Source of the DNA: DASSUW01 sp963830725
GTDB taxonomy: Bacteria > Actinomycetota > Thermoleophilia > Solirubrobacterales > Solirubrobacteraceae
Direction: 5' to 3'
Assembly (NCBI GenBank): GCA_963830725.1
Contig: CAWHNO010000015.1
Coordinates: 1 to 64,000, forward strand
DNA length: 64,000 nt
The notes below the pieces were generated by a model that did no database searches, was not told the DNA's origin, and saw only the letters and a program-made list of their open reading frames with translations. Below, in pieces: positions 9,236 to 18,679 of the stretch. A program made the position numbers and the translations under genes. Position 1 is the stretch's first letter; every line of letters begins with the position of its first letter.

Positions 9236-10843
9236 GGCCGGCCGCCCCAGGTCGTTGGGAGCACTGCCTCGACGCGCGTTCCGGCGCCGGGCGGGCTCTC
9301 GACACGGAGCCGCCCCCCGAGCGCCTCCACCCGATCGGCGAGACCGCGGAGGCCCGAGCCGTGCCGGGCGTCGGCGCCGCCGATGCCGTCATCGCCGACC
9401 ACGACCGACAGCTCGTCCGCCGACGCGGTCACGGAGATCCAGACCCGCGAGGCGTCCGCGTACTTGGCGATGTTCGCCAACGCCTCGGAGCAGACGAAAT
9501 ACGCGACGAGCTCCAGCGCCGGCTCGAAGCGGGCGTCGGGCGCCTCGACGCCGACCGGTACGTTCATCTGCTGTCGAGCCAGCTCCGCCAGCGCGGGCCG
9601 GAGCCCGCCCGCCGTGAGCGTGCGCGGTCGAATGCCCTGGGCCAGATCCTGCAGCCGTGCCTGGCTCGTAGCCACCTCGCCGATGAGCCGGCGCAGCGTC
9701 GCCCGGACCTCGCCGTTCGACTCCGCCGCGACCCGCTCGAGCCGCGAAGCGACGCCCGCGAGTCGTGCCTCCGGCCCGTCCGCCAGCTGCGCGCCCAACC
9801 GGCGGCGCTCGTAGTCCCCCGTCTCCACCAACCGCCGCCGCGAGGCGGCCACGTCGCGCAAGCGCCCGGCGACGTCGACCTGCAACCGCACGTTGACGAC
9901 GGCGAGACTGGCTGCGGCCGCGACCGAGCTGATGAGCCGGGCATCCGCCAGCGCAGCGGGGTCGTGCACCAACGCGGCGACGGGGTCGCGCTCGTCGCCG
10001 ATCAGGCTCACGTCGCGCCGGCCGTCGCCGTCCGGCGAGCGCGACGGGCCGCCCCTCCTCGTCGACCCAGCCCACCTCATCGTCGATGCGGTAGGCGAGC
10101 TCGAGGCTGGGATCGCCCACGGTCCGCGCCAGGGCCGCGCGCAGCGCGTCCGGCTCATGGTGGCCGCCGAGGTCGATCACGAAGCCCCGCAGCGCTGCCC
10201 GCCCCCACCGCCCCCACAGCAGGTCGGCGGTGAGCCCGCACGCGACCGCGAACACGGCCGCGTAGAGCGCCCACACGGCAGCGTCATCGGTGCCCACATC
10301 GAGCAGCCGACCGAGCGCAGCCAGCCCGAGCGTCGCGCCCAGGAGCGCGGCGGCGGCGAGGGCGGCGGCCCGCGCGCGCCGCTCGACGCCTCCGGCCGCG
10401 CGATGGCGCGCCGTGGCGACCAGCAGCACGGCGCTCATCAGCGCAAGCGTCGCCCATTCCGACCGCGCGAGGTCCGGGATCAGGCCGTCCGCGTACGCCG
10501 CGGCAATCACGAGGACCGTGACGCGCGAGGAGGTGCGGCCGCTCGGATACGTGAGCAATAGGTGCACCAGCGGGCCGCGGTGCGCATACAGCAGGGCGCT
10601 CGACAGATCGCCGGCGAACCAGGTCAAGCCGCTCGCGAGCATGAGCGGACCCGCACCGGCCCGGGGTCGGCGGATCCACGCCACCGCACCGCCGCCCACC
10701 AGCGCCAGTCCCGCCGCCAGGTCGCCCGCCCGCTCCGGCATCGCGGGGCCTCCGACCGACTCGGCGCCCACCGCTGCGACGACCGCGACGGCGGCGAGCA
10801 GCCCCCACACGACGGAGGTCAGGCGAGGAGCGCGGAGAGACAC
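9232..10843 (-). CDS. Sensor kinase with intact ATPase domain but Ala in place of the phospho-acceptor His; one-base frameshift
   Basis: About 536 residues once one extra base near 10042 is removed (giving GRPVRSPDGDGRRDVSLIG). N-terminal membrane segments (about 1-230), GAF-like linker (PSLELAYRIDDEVGWVDEEGRP), then the dimerization helix YERRRLGAQLADGPEARLAGV, where relatives have LHDGAQQRL: the His codon is replaced by GCG (Ala, 9781-9783). The ATPase domain is complete: N-box SEALANIAKYA, D-box VVGDDGIGGAD, G-box GSGLRGLADRV. It can bind ATP but not autophosphorylate on the usual His. Translationally coupled to both neighbours: starts inside the receiver gene (25-bp overlap) and ends in a GTGA overlap with the His-bearing paralog. 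Likely works as a heterodimer with it. Confidence 0.8.
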
Positions 10844-11175
10844 TCGCCGGAGAGCTCCGCCTTGCCAATGAACCCACGCACCGAGCTGGCCTCCCGGAGC
10901 CGGTGACGGAACGCCTCAGCTGCCCGGCTGGAAGTCAGCACCACGATCGGTGGGTCATCTTCCACGGCCAGGCAGTCGGCGACGGCGAAGCCGTCCATCC
11001 CGGGAAGCTGGATGTCGAGCAGCACGACCTGAGGTCTCAAGCGCCGCGCGGCCTCGAGGGCGGACTCCCCGTCCGCGGCCTCCCCGAGCACCTGGAAGCC
11101 GTCGACCTCCAGCAGCGCGCGGGCTCCGGCGCGGAAGTCCGCGTGGTCGTCGACGATCAGCAAACTCCTGACCAC
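10819..11175 (-). CDS. Single-domain response regulator (receiver only), first gene of the split-kinase operon
   Basis: 118 residues, a receiver domain alone: DDHADF acidic pocket, phospho-Asp in VVLLDIQLPGMDGF, Thr/Ser in VVLTSSR and Lys in GFIGKAEL. No output domain, so it acts through protein contacts or as a phosphate sink or shuttle. Its end overlaps the start of the His-less kinase by 25 bp. GTG start (protein begins MVRSLLIVDDH). The order receiver, kinase, kinase, NarL regulator in one tightly overlapping minus-strand operon suggests a branched phosphorelay. Confidence 0.85.
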   Translation of the reverse strand: MVRSLLIVDDHADFRAGARALLEVDGFQVLGEAADGESALEAARRLRPQVVLLDIQLPGMDGFAVADCLAVEDDPPIVVLTSSRAAEAFRHRLREASSVRGFIGKAELSGECLSALLA

Positions 11176-11204
11176 GGCGCCATCCTCTCAGCACCGAGGC
11201 GCGC

Positions 11205-11384
11205 CGGCATCGGGGCTGTCCCTTTATCCAACCGCCCGACGAACGAAAACGCGTGGAAACCCAAGGCGATTACGTCGTCGACGAACGCGCCGAGGCCGGC
11301 CGTGCCCGGATCGGTCTGGTAGACGATCGAGACCTCGACCTGGTCGACTGCGAATCCCGCCCGCTCAAGAGCGACCTTCCAGTC
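11205..11384 (-). pseudogene. Possible coding relic without start codon
   Basis: On the minus strand an open stretch of about 60 codons begins right after an in-frame TAA (11385-11387) and reads WKVALERAGFAVDQVE and later GAFVDDVIALGFHAFSF. Third codon positions are almost all G or C, as in real genes here. The W-x-x-A-L-x-x-A-G-F pattern is reminiscent of the last part of some SAM-dependent methyltransferases, but the match is too weak to name. No start or ribosome binding site. Otherwise the 298-bp gap between the receiver gene and the FAD oxidase shows nothing clear. Confidence 0.25.
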
Positions 11385-11473
11385 TTATGAGAACGCGGAT
11401 CGCGCGATCTCCGGCTTTCCTTCGAGGACCGTTCGTAGTAGGAATGACCTGACCACGGCTCAAGGAGGACAAG

Positions 11474-12844
11474 ATGGCGACCGCCGCGATGGAGCAGCTC
11501 CGAGACCAGGTGCGAGGCGAGATCCTCACCCCCGAGGATGCCGGGTACGACGATGCGCGCCGGGTGTACAACGCCATGATCGACCGGCGCCCACGCGTCA
11601 TCGTGCGCTGCGCCGGCGTCGACGATGTGGTGGCGGCGGTGAACCTCGCGCGCGAGTCCGGCCTCACCATCGCGGTGCGCGGGGGATCGCACAGCGTCCC
11701 GGGATTCGGCACCGCCGACGACGCGGTCGTGATCGACCTCGTCCGCATGCAGGCGGTCGAGGTCGATCCGACGAGGAAGACCGCGCGCGCCCAGGGCGGC
11801 GCGACCTGGGGCGCGTTCAACGACGCCACCCACGAGCACGGTCTGGCCACGACGGGCGGCATCATCTCGACGACCGGCGTGGGCGGGCTCACGCTCGGCG
11901 GCGGGATCGGATACCTGTCCCGCGGGCACGGCCTCTCCTGCGACAACCTGCGCGCGGCCGAGGTCGTAACGGCGGACGGCCGGATCCTGGCCGCCACGGA
12001 GAGCGAGAACGAGGACCTGTTCTGGGCGCTGCGCGGCGGCGGGGGCAACTTCGGCGTCGTCACCGCATTCGAGTACAACCTGCACCCCGTGCGCGAGGTC
12101 TACGGCGGCCCGATCCTGTTCGAGCTGAGCGACGCCGCCGACGTGCTGCGGTTCTACCGCGAGTTCATCCGCGACGCGCCGGACGAGTTCGGCGGTTTCC
12201 CTGCCTGGCAGATCGCGCCGCCGCTGCCGTTCATCCCGGAGGACCGCCAGGGCGAGCCGTTCCTGATCTTCGTGACCTGCTGGGCGGGACCGATCGAGGA
12301 GGGCGAGGCCGCGCTGAAGCCGATCCGCGAGGTGGCGCCGGTGGTCGCCGAGCACGTCGGGCCGATGCCCTACCCGGCGATCAACAGCGCCTTCGACGCC
12401 CTCGTCCCGGCCGGCCTCCAGCACTACTGGAAGGCGAACTTCGTCACAGAACTCACCGACGATGCGATCGCCGCCCACCTCGAGCATGGGCCGAAGGTGC
12501 CGACGGTCAATTCGACCGTGCACATCTACCCGATCAATGGCGCCTGCCACCGGGTCGCGCCCGACGCGACGGCGTTCGCCTACCGCGATGCGACGTTCGC
12601 GACGGTGATCGCCGGCATGTGGCCGGACCCCGCCGAGAACGACGCGAACACGGCATGGGTGCGCGGCTTCTACGACGCGACCGCGCCCCACTCGGAGGCG
12701 GGCGGCTACGTCAACTTCATGGCCGGCGACGATCAGGAGCGGATCAGGGACAACTACAAGGGCAACTACGACCGCCTGGTCGACGTCAAGCGCACGTACG
12801 ACCCGGACAACCTCTTCCGCCACAACCAGAACATCAGGCCCTAG
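11474..12844 (+). CDS. FAD-linked oxidoreductase, berberine-bridge enzyme type, probable bicovalent FAD
   Basis: 456 residues, usual length for the family, no signal peptide. FAD-binding PCMH domain: His flavinylation site in AVRGGSHSVPGFG and the second attachment Cys in SRGHGLSCDNL, so FAD is probably bound through both residues. The C-terminal berberine-bridge segment is present (YDPDNLFRHNQNI). Such enzymes oxidize sugars, alcohols or secondary metabolites with oxygen; the substrate is not predictable. ATG at 11474 is well supported by AAGGAGG at 11463-11469. It is a single-gene unit closed by a hairpin after its stop. Confidence 0.9.
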   Translation: MATAAMEQLRDQVRGEILTPEDAGYDDARRVYNAMIDRRPRVIVRCAGVDDVVAAVNLARESGLTIAVRGGSHSVPGFGTADDAVVIDLVRMQAVEVDPTRKTARAQGGATWGAFNDATHEHGLATTGGIISTTGVGGLTLGGGIGYLSRGHGLSCDNLRAAEVVTADGRILAATESENEDLFWALRGGGGNFGVVTAFEYNLHPVREVYGGPILFELSDAADVLRFYREFIRDAPDEFGGFPAWQIAPPLPFIPEDRQGEPFLIFVTCWAGPIEEGEAALKPIREVAPVVAEHVGPMPYPAINSAFDALVPAGLQHYWKANFVTELTDDAIAAHLEHGPKVPTVNSTVHIYPINGACHRVAPDATAFAYRDATFATVIAGMWPDPAENDANTAWVRGFYDATAPHSEAGGYVNFMAGDDQERIRDNYKGNYDRLVDVKRTYDPDNLFRHNQNIRP

Positions 12845-12853
12845 AGCCGGGAC

Positions 12854-12883
12854 GGGGCGCCGCGCGAGCGTGCGCGGCGCCCC
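12854..12883. terminator. Bidirectional hairpin terminator
   Basis: A perfect 12-bp stem (GGGGCGCCGCGC / GCGCGGCGCCCC) with a 6-nt loop lies between the convergent FAD oxidase and M14 peptidase, 10 bp after one stop and 7 bp from the other. It can end transcription from both sides. Confidence 0.65.
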
Positions 12884-12890
12884 GGACCCA

Positions 12891-15170
12891 CTATGGCGCG
12901 CGGAACAGCACGACGGGCGCGTGTCGTACGCGCAGCGCGTGGCCCAGCCGCCGCGCGTACGGATGCTCGTCACCGGTGCGGTCGCCCGGGTTCGCGACGA
13001 TGAACCCGACCCGCCCCCGCCTGCGGTGGACGGTGTAGCGCGCGTCGTGACGCGCCAGCAGCCTTCGCACCAGCCGTGCGCCGCGCGGTCGCACGACGAT
13101 CCGCAGCGGCTCGCGGACCACGCGCAGGCGGCGTGCCGTCACCGCGGCGCGCCGGCGGACGGCGACGCGGGCCGTCGCCGCACCCGCCGGCTCGTCTCCG
13201 AACATCGCGTTGTAGAGGATGCGTTGCGTGCCGTCGGTGAAAGCGCGGAAGTTCGGCTCGAAGCCGAACGAGACCGCGCGGCCCGCGCCCACGCGCTCGT
13301 CGATCACGGCCGCGGTCCCGCCCAGCGCCGCTTCTCCGTCCGCCTCGCCGGACATGAAGAAGTCGTCGCCGCCGGCAGGCGGATAGCGCACCGCGACCTT
13401 CGCCGGATCGGGCGAGCGCATCACGTACCCGCCGAGGTGCATCGCCCACGCGAACGCCCCCACGCCCTCGGCCAGCGAGCTCTGCTCGTCGGCCGCGACG
13501 CGGAACAGACTGCCGGGCGTGAAGAACCCCTCCTCCTCGCCGAGCGTGAACTCCGCCGACGAGATGCCGAGCGCCGCGGCCAGCACGGCACCGTCGTTCC
13601 AGCCGACGTAGCGCCCGCCCGCCTGAACCCATCCGACCAGCGCATCGCGGCCCTTCGGACCGAGGTCCTTGTAGCCATACGGGTCAGACGGAACCGCCGG
13701 GTCCTTGAGCGCGTACCCGTCGGGCACGAGCAGGAGCTCGGCGCCCGTGAGCCCACCGGCCGCGATGTCCTCGGCGGACACCTCGCGGTACTCGACGCCC
13801 CACTGGTCGAGCAGCCACCGCAGCCAGCCGGACGACTCGATGCCGCGCACGAACTGGGGCGACATCGAGTACAGCGCCACCTCAGGCTGGTCGGCGGGCG
13901 CCGCGCCGGCGCCCGGGTCCGGCAGCAGCGGAACGCGTTCGGAGCGCGGTGCGAGCCGTTCGCCCGAGTAGCCGCCCGCGACGTTCATCAGCAGCGGATT
14001 GCTCCAGCCGACGATGTCGTACGCGTATCCGACCGGCGTGTACGTGTTCTCGTGCAGCATCGCCTGCACCCAGTGCTTCTGGCGTTGCGCCATCTGCACC
14101 CAGAAGGTGCCGGCCGGCAGCGTGGTCGCTCGCGCGGCGCGCCCGTACGGCGTGTAGTCGCCGACCTGCAGCGGCGCCGTCAGACGCCGCACCTCGACGT
14201 CCATCCGCTGCAGCCGCCGCACGAGCGCGCGCACCTCGCGGGTCTGGTCGGCCCGCAGGAAGTAGTGGCGGACCCGGATGTCGGGCACCTCCTGCAGCAC
14301 CTCGTTGCCCGGCTCGTAGACGGCGTTCGGCTCCAGCGCGCCGCTCTCGCCCTGCGCGGCGGCCTCGACCCACGAGCGGTGCCAGTCGCGGAGGATCGCG
14401 TCCTTGTTGGCGGCCGCCTGGTTGAGCGAGGTCCACTGCGTGAGGTACTGCTCGAACACGCGCTGCGACGCCGGATGGCTGCTGGTCTTCTCGAACGTCA
14501 TGCCGGCGGCGCCGAAGCCGTTGGCGGGGACCGTGTCGCCGTAGCCGGCGTAGAAGAGGTCGTACACGTCGTAGTTGAAGTACGGGATACCGCGCGAGTC
14601 GAACTCGTCCTGCATCGCGGCGCCGTAGAGATCGTTGATCCAGCCGACCGCCTCGTCCGCGATCTCGTGGTAGACCGGGTCCGCGTTGGGCGGGAAGAAG
14701 TAGCCGGCCGAGTTGCCCATCTCGTGGGCATCGATGAACAGGACGGGCGGATAGCGTCGCAGCAGCTCGAGCTTGCCGTCCGTCTCGGGCTGGGTGCGGG
14801 CGAACCAGTCACGGTTCATGTCGAACCCGTAGGCGTTGCGGCGCGTGTCCGCCTCGCGGCCGTCGGGGTTCTGCGTCGGCAGGATGACGACGACCGCTTC
14901 GTCGAGGAGCCGCGAGGCCGCGCAGTCGTCACGGTCCGCGAGCTCATAGAGGACGCGCAGGGCCGCGTCGGTCCCGCTCTCCTCACCGCCGTGGACGTTC
15001 CCTGCGATCCACAGGATCGCGGGGTTCTCGCCCGCGATCCGGGCCGCCTCGCCGGCGGTCGTGCGGGGGTCCATCAGCGTTGCGGTCGAACGCCGGACGC
15101 GCTCGAGCCCCTTCGCCGTCACGTTGGCAGGGCTGCCGACGATCGCATAGCGCAGCGGCCGGCCCTGCAC
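12891..15170 (-). pseudogene. M14-family zinc carboxypeptidase, 5'-truncated
   Basis: About 759 residues remain. Zinc motif HGGE in AGNVHGGEESG and the third ligand His in FIDAHEMGNS mark an M14 metallocarboxypeptidase. Conserved NRDW, and a long C-terminal part including a glutamine-amidotransferase-like region. Homology begins abruptly at GYSVQGRPLRYAIVGSP, the second strand of the catalytic domain. The signal peptide and first strands are missing because the divergent nucleotidase, with its own ribosome binding site and signal peptide, begins at 15237. The reading frame stays open beyond 15180 but only as antisense of that gene. A GTG in the truncated end (15170) could serve as start but would give a cytoplasmic product without the first strand. 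Probably non-functional; a deletion joint lies near 15180-15190. Confidence 0.7.
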
Positions 15171-15236
15171 CGAGTAGCCTAATCCGCAAGGGGCGCCGAG
15201 GGGGCGCCCACAGTCCTTCGGAGGAGTCAGAACCGC

Positions 15237-16920
15237 ATGGAGAGCACGCGTGTGCGCATCTTCGGGCTGGCGCTGATAGCGCTGGCCCTTCTCGTCCCGG
15301 CCACGGCACAGGCCAAGCCGGACGACGTCAAGGTACAGCTGCTGGGCATCAACGACTTCCACGGCAACCTCGAACCGCCGACCGGCAGCTCGGGCCTGAT
15401 CCTGCCCGCGCCGGGCCAGCCGACTGTAAGCGCCGGTGGGGCCGCGTTCCTGGCCACCCACATCCGCCAGCTGCGCGCGACCAACCCGAACTCGCTCGTC
15501 GTCTCGGCCGGCGACCTGATCGGCGCCAGCCCACTGCTGTCGGCGGCGTTCCACGACGAGCCGACGATCGAGGCGATGAACGAGATCGGGCTCGACCTCA
15601 ACGCGGTCGGCAACCACGAGTTCGACGAGGGTGAGACGGAGCTGCTGCGAATGCAGAACGGCGGCTGCCACCCGACCGACACGGCCGGCACCTGCAAGGA
15701 CGCCGACGGCCAATTCGAGCGGCGCGAACTTCCGGTTCCTCGCCGCCAACGTCGTCCGGCGAGACACCGGCCGGCCGATGTTCCCGCCCTACGAGATCCG
15801 CAAGTTCGGCAACATCAAGGTCGGCTTCATCGGCATGACGCTCGAGGGCACACCGGACATCGTGTCGCCGTCCGGCATCTCGAACCTCCGGTTCCTCGAC
15901 GAGGCCGAGACCGCCAACCGCTACGCGCAAGAGCTGCGCAACGAGCACGGCGTACGCGCGATCGTCGTCCTGCTGCACGAGGGCGGGACCCCGACTCCGT
16001 TCGCCGGCATCAACGCCTGCAACGTCTCGGGGGCGATCGTCGACATCGTCAACCGCACCAACGACGCAGTCGACCTGTTCGTCACCGGCCACACGCACCA
16101 GCCGTACAACTGCGTGATCGACGGGCGCCCGGTCACGAGCGCGAGCTCGTTCGGCCGCCTGGTGACCGACATCGACTTCACGCTCGACCGCCGGACCAAG
16201 GACATCGAGAATGTCCGCGCCAACAACGTGATCGTCACCCGGACGGTCGACCGCGCGACCGACATCCAGGCGCTGATCGACCGCTACACGACGCTCGTGG
16301 CGCCTCTCCGCGACCGCGTGATCGGCAACCTGACGGCGCCGCTCCTCCGCGCGAGCGACACTTCGGGCGAGAGCACCGCGGGCAACTTCGTGGCCGATGC
16401 GCAACTGAACGACACCCTTACCGAGGGTGCCGTCGCAGCGTTCATGAACCCGGGCGGCGTGCGGGCCGACATCGACGCCGGTCCCGTCACCTACGGCGAG
16501 GCCTTCACGATGCAGCCCTTCGGGAACAACCTCACCACGATCACGCTGACCGGCGCCCAGCTGTACGAGATGCTCAAGCAGCAGTGGTGCGGCCTGAACA
16601 GCAGGCGGATCCTGCTCCCGTCGCACACCGTGCACTACACGTTCGACTCGGCCAAGGTCGTCGTCGGCGCGCCGTGCGCCACGGCTCAGAACCCGGTGGT
16701 CCCCGGCTCGCTCACCATCAATGGGACGCCGGTAGCGGACGGCCTGAGCTACCGGATCACCGTGAACTCGTTCCTCGCCGACGGCGGTGACGGCTTCTCG
16801 GTGCTGCCGCAGGGCACCGACCGCGTCGGCGGCGCGGTCGACATCGACGCGCTGGAGCGGTACTTCGGGACCGGCGCGAATACCCCGCCGCCGCTGAACC
16901 GGATCGACGTGCTGCCCTAG
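15237..16920 (+). CDS. Secreted 5'-nucleotidase / metallophosphatase; one-base frameshift
   Basis: About 560 residues after removing one extra base near 15717 (restoring DGQFSGANFRFLAANVV). Signal peptide 1-26 (LALIALALLVPATAQA). Calcineurin-like metallophosphatase domain with GINDFHGN, SAGDLIGASP, GNHEFD and the GHTH motif in VTGHTHQPY, then the 5'-nucleotidase C-terminal domain (NFVADAQ, FMNPGGVRADI, FTMQPFGNNL, NSFLADGGDGF). It should remove phosphate from extracellular nucleotides. GGAGGAG ribosome binding site at 15220-15226. Start is adjacent to the truncated M14 gene. Note that the ordinary bacterial enzyme is of this size, so the two halves clearly form one gene. Confidence 0.8.
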
Positions 16921-16954
16921 CGACTCACGCGGTCAGGCACCTGCAGAAGATCAT

Positions 16955-16996
16955 GCGCCGCGAGCTCGACGTCCTTGTGACGCCGGCTCGCGGCGC
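16955..16996 (+). terminator. Hairpin after the nucleotidase gene
   Basis: Arms GCGCCGCGAGC (16955-16965) and GCTCGCGGCGC (16986-16996) are perfectly complementary, with a 20-nt loop. It begins 35 bp after the stop. Possible terminator; no T tract. Further on, AGCTG-N5-CAGCT (17029-17043) is a small dyad just before the -10-like TAGCGT (17045-17050) of the next gene. Confidence 0.4.
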
Positions 16997-17071
16997 GGCA
17001 CACGCACGCGACCAAGAAGACCTCCCAAGCTGAAGTACAGCTGTTAGCGTCCGAGCCCAGAAGGCCGCGAG

Positions 17072-18673
17072 ATGGAATTCCGGATCCTGGGACGACTCGA
17101 GGTCTGGGACGGTGGCAACGCGATTGCGCTCGGCGGACCCAAGCCCCGCGCGCTTCTCGCCTTGCTGCTCCTGCACGCCAACGAGGTCGTCTCCACCGAT
17201 CGCCTGATCGAGGAGCTCTGGAGGCATGACCCTCCGGAGAACGCCGCCGCGGCGCTGCAGGTGAACCTCTCACGGATCCGGAAAGCACTTCCGCATGACG
17301 TGATGGCGACCAGATCGCCCGGCTACGTCCTCCGCGTGGAGCCCGACGCGCTCGATCTCGACCGATTCGAGCGGCTGGTGAACGAGGGGCGGACCCTCCT
17401 CGATCGTGGCCTGACGACCGAGGCGTCGGAGCGGCTGCGCGACGCGCTGTCGCTATGGAGAGGTCCCGCCCTGAGCGACTTCGCATACGAGGGCTTCGCC
17501 CAGGCCGCCATCGCCCGGCTCGAGGAGATCAGGCTCACAGCGGTCGAGCTGCGGATCCAGGCCGATCTCGGCCGCGGGCGCCATGACGACCTGATCGCTG
17601 AGCTCGGCGCGCTCATCGTCGAGCATCCTCTGCGCGAACGGCTGCGCCAGCAGCTGATGATCGCGCTCTACCGGTCGGGCCGGCAGGCGGAGGCGCTCGA
17701 CGTCTACAAGGACGCGCGGCGGGCGCTCGTCGACGAGCTCGGGATCGAACCCAGCGGTGCGTTCCAGGAGCTCGAGCGTGCGATCCTCCGGCAGGATCCC
17801 TCGCTGGACCTCAAACGGCTCGTCACAGGCGCCGCCCGCGAGCTCACCGAGCGGTCGATACTCGTCGCGATCACGCACCAGCAGCGCGCCGGCGCCTTGC
17901 TGGCGATCGCCGAGCCGCTGGTCAGAGATCCGCCTCGGGTCGTGATCATGGCCCGGCTGGTGTCGGAGGCCGCCGATCTTCAGTCCGCGTCAGCGTGGCT
18001 TCAAGAGCGGCGATCTGAGCTCCAGGCGCGCGGAATCGCCGCCCGTGCCGCATCGTTCACGGCGACAGCCCCGGGCAAGGAGCTGGCACGCCTCGCCACG
18101 GAGCTGCACGTCGACCTTCTGCTCACCGATCTATCGGACGAGGTGCTCACCGACGGACGCCCGGGCGAGCAGCTGATCACCCTGCTCGCTGAGACGCCCT
18201 GCGACGTCGCCCTGCTGGCGGCGCGTGATGTGGCACCGGACGGCGCGGTCCTCGTGCCGTTCGGGGGAGCCGAGCACGATTGGGCAGCCGTCGAGCTCGG
18301 CGCCTGGGTGGCGCAGGCTGAGCAGGCGCCGCTGCGGCTGGTGGGAGCTACCGCCGTACCCGAGCAGGGGAAGCGCGACGCCAGCCGGCTACTGTCGCAC
18401 GCCGCGCTCGCGATCCAACGGCTTCTCGGCATCGCTGCCGAGCCCCTGCTCACCGGGTCCGGCGTGGCGGGCATCGTGGACGCGAGTCGCGATGCTCGCC
18501 TGCTCGTCGTCGGGCTGTCCACGCGGTGGCACGACGAGGGCCTCGGACCGGCTCGGCTGCGGCTCGCCAGAAACGCCGCCCCGCCGACGCTGCTCGTCCG
18601 CCGTGGCCTCCGCCCCGGCGGAATGGCCCCGCCGGCGACCCTCACGCGTTTCACCTGGTCGGTGGGCTCCTGA
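17072..18673 (+). CDS. BTAD (SARP-type) transcription regulator fused to Usp-like domains
   Basis: 533 residues. N-terminal OmpR-like winged helix (MEFRILGRLEVWDGG, HANEVVSTDRLIEELW, RSPGYVLRV), then the bacterial transcriptional activation domain of tetratrico-like helices (about 95-245, ending GIEPSGAFQELERAILRQDPSLD). Instead of the usual ATPase, the C-terminal half has two universal-stress-protein-like alpha/beta segments (ILVAITHQQRAGALLAIAEPL to ALLAARDV; then AVLVPFGGAEHDWAAVELGAWVA to LLVVGLSTRW). This second half resembles the Usp-like tail of some cation/proton antiporters and may sense a nucleotide. TAGCGT at 17045-17050 is a candidate -10 element. Convergent with the kinase gene, stop-to-stop distance 6 bp. 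Target genes unknown. Confidence 0.8.
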   Translation: MEFRILGRLEVWDGGNAIALGGPKPRALLALLLLHANEVVSTDRLIEELWRHDPPENAAAALQVNLSRIRKALPHDVMATRSPGYVLRVEPDALDLDRFERLVNEGRTLLDRGLTTEASERLRDALSLWRGPALSDFAYEGFAQAAIARLEEIRLTAVELRIQADLGRGRHDDLIAELGALIVEHPLRERLRQQLMIALYRSGRQAEALDVYKDARRALVDELGIEPSGAFQELERAILRQDPSLDLKRLVTGAARELTERSILVAITHQQRAGALLAIAEPLVRDPPRVVIMARLVSEAADLQSASAWLQERRSELQARGIAARAASFTATAPGKELARLATELHVDLLLTDLSDEVLTDGRPGEQLITLLAETPCDVALLAARDVAPDGAVLVPFGGAEHDWAAVELGAWVAQAEQAPLRLVGATAVPEQGKRDASRLLSHAALAIQRLLGIAAEPLLTGSGVAGIVDASRDARLLVVGLSTRWHDEGLGPARLRLARNAAPPTLLVRRGLRPGGMAPPATLTRFTWSVGS

Positions 18674-18679
18674 GGCGGT

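Noticed and set aside
9778..9786. Loss of the His in the second kinase as a read error
   Set aside because: The codon is a clean in-frame GCG and the neighbouring conserved residues (GAQQR) are also changed to GPEAR, so the site has diverged as a whole.
12870..15182. Plus-strand frame of 770 codons over the M14 gene, and similar long antisense frames at 7643-9814 and 38058-40907
   Set aside because: They lie opposite recognizable protein families and have shadow composition; typical for DNA with G or C at nearly all third positions.
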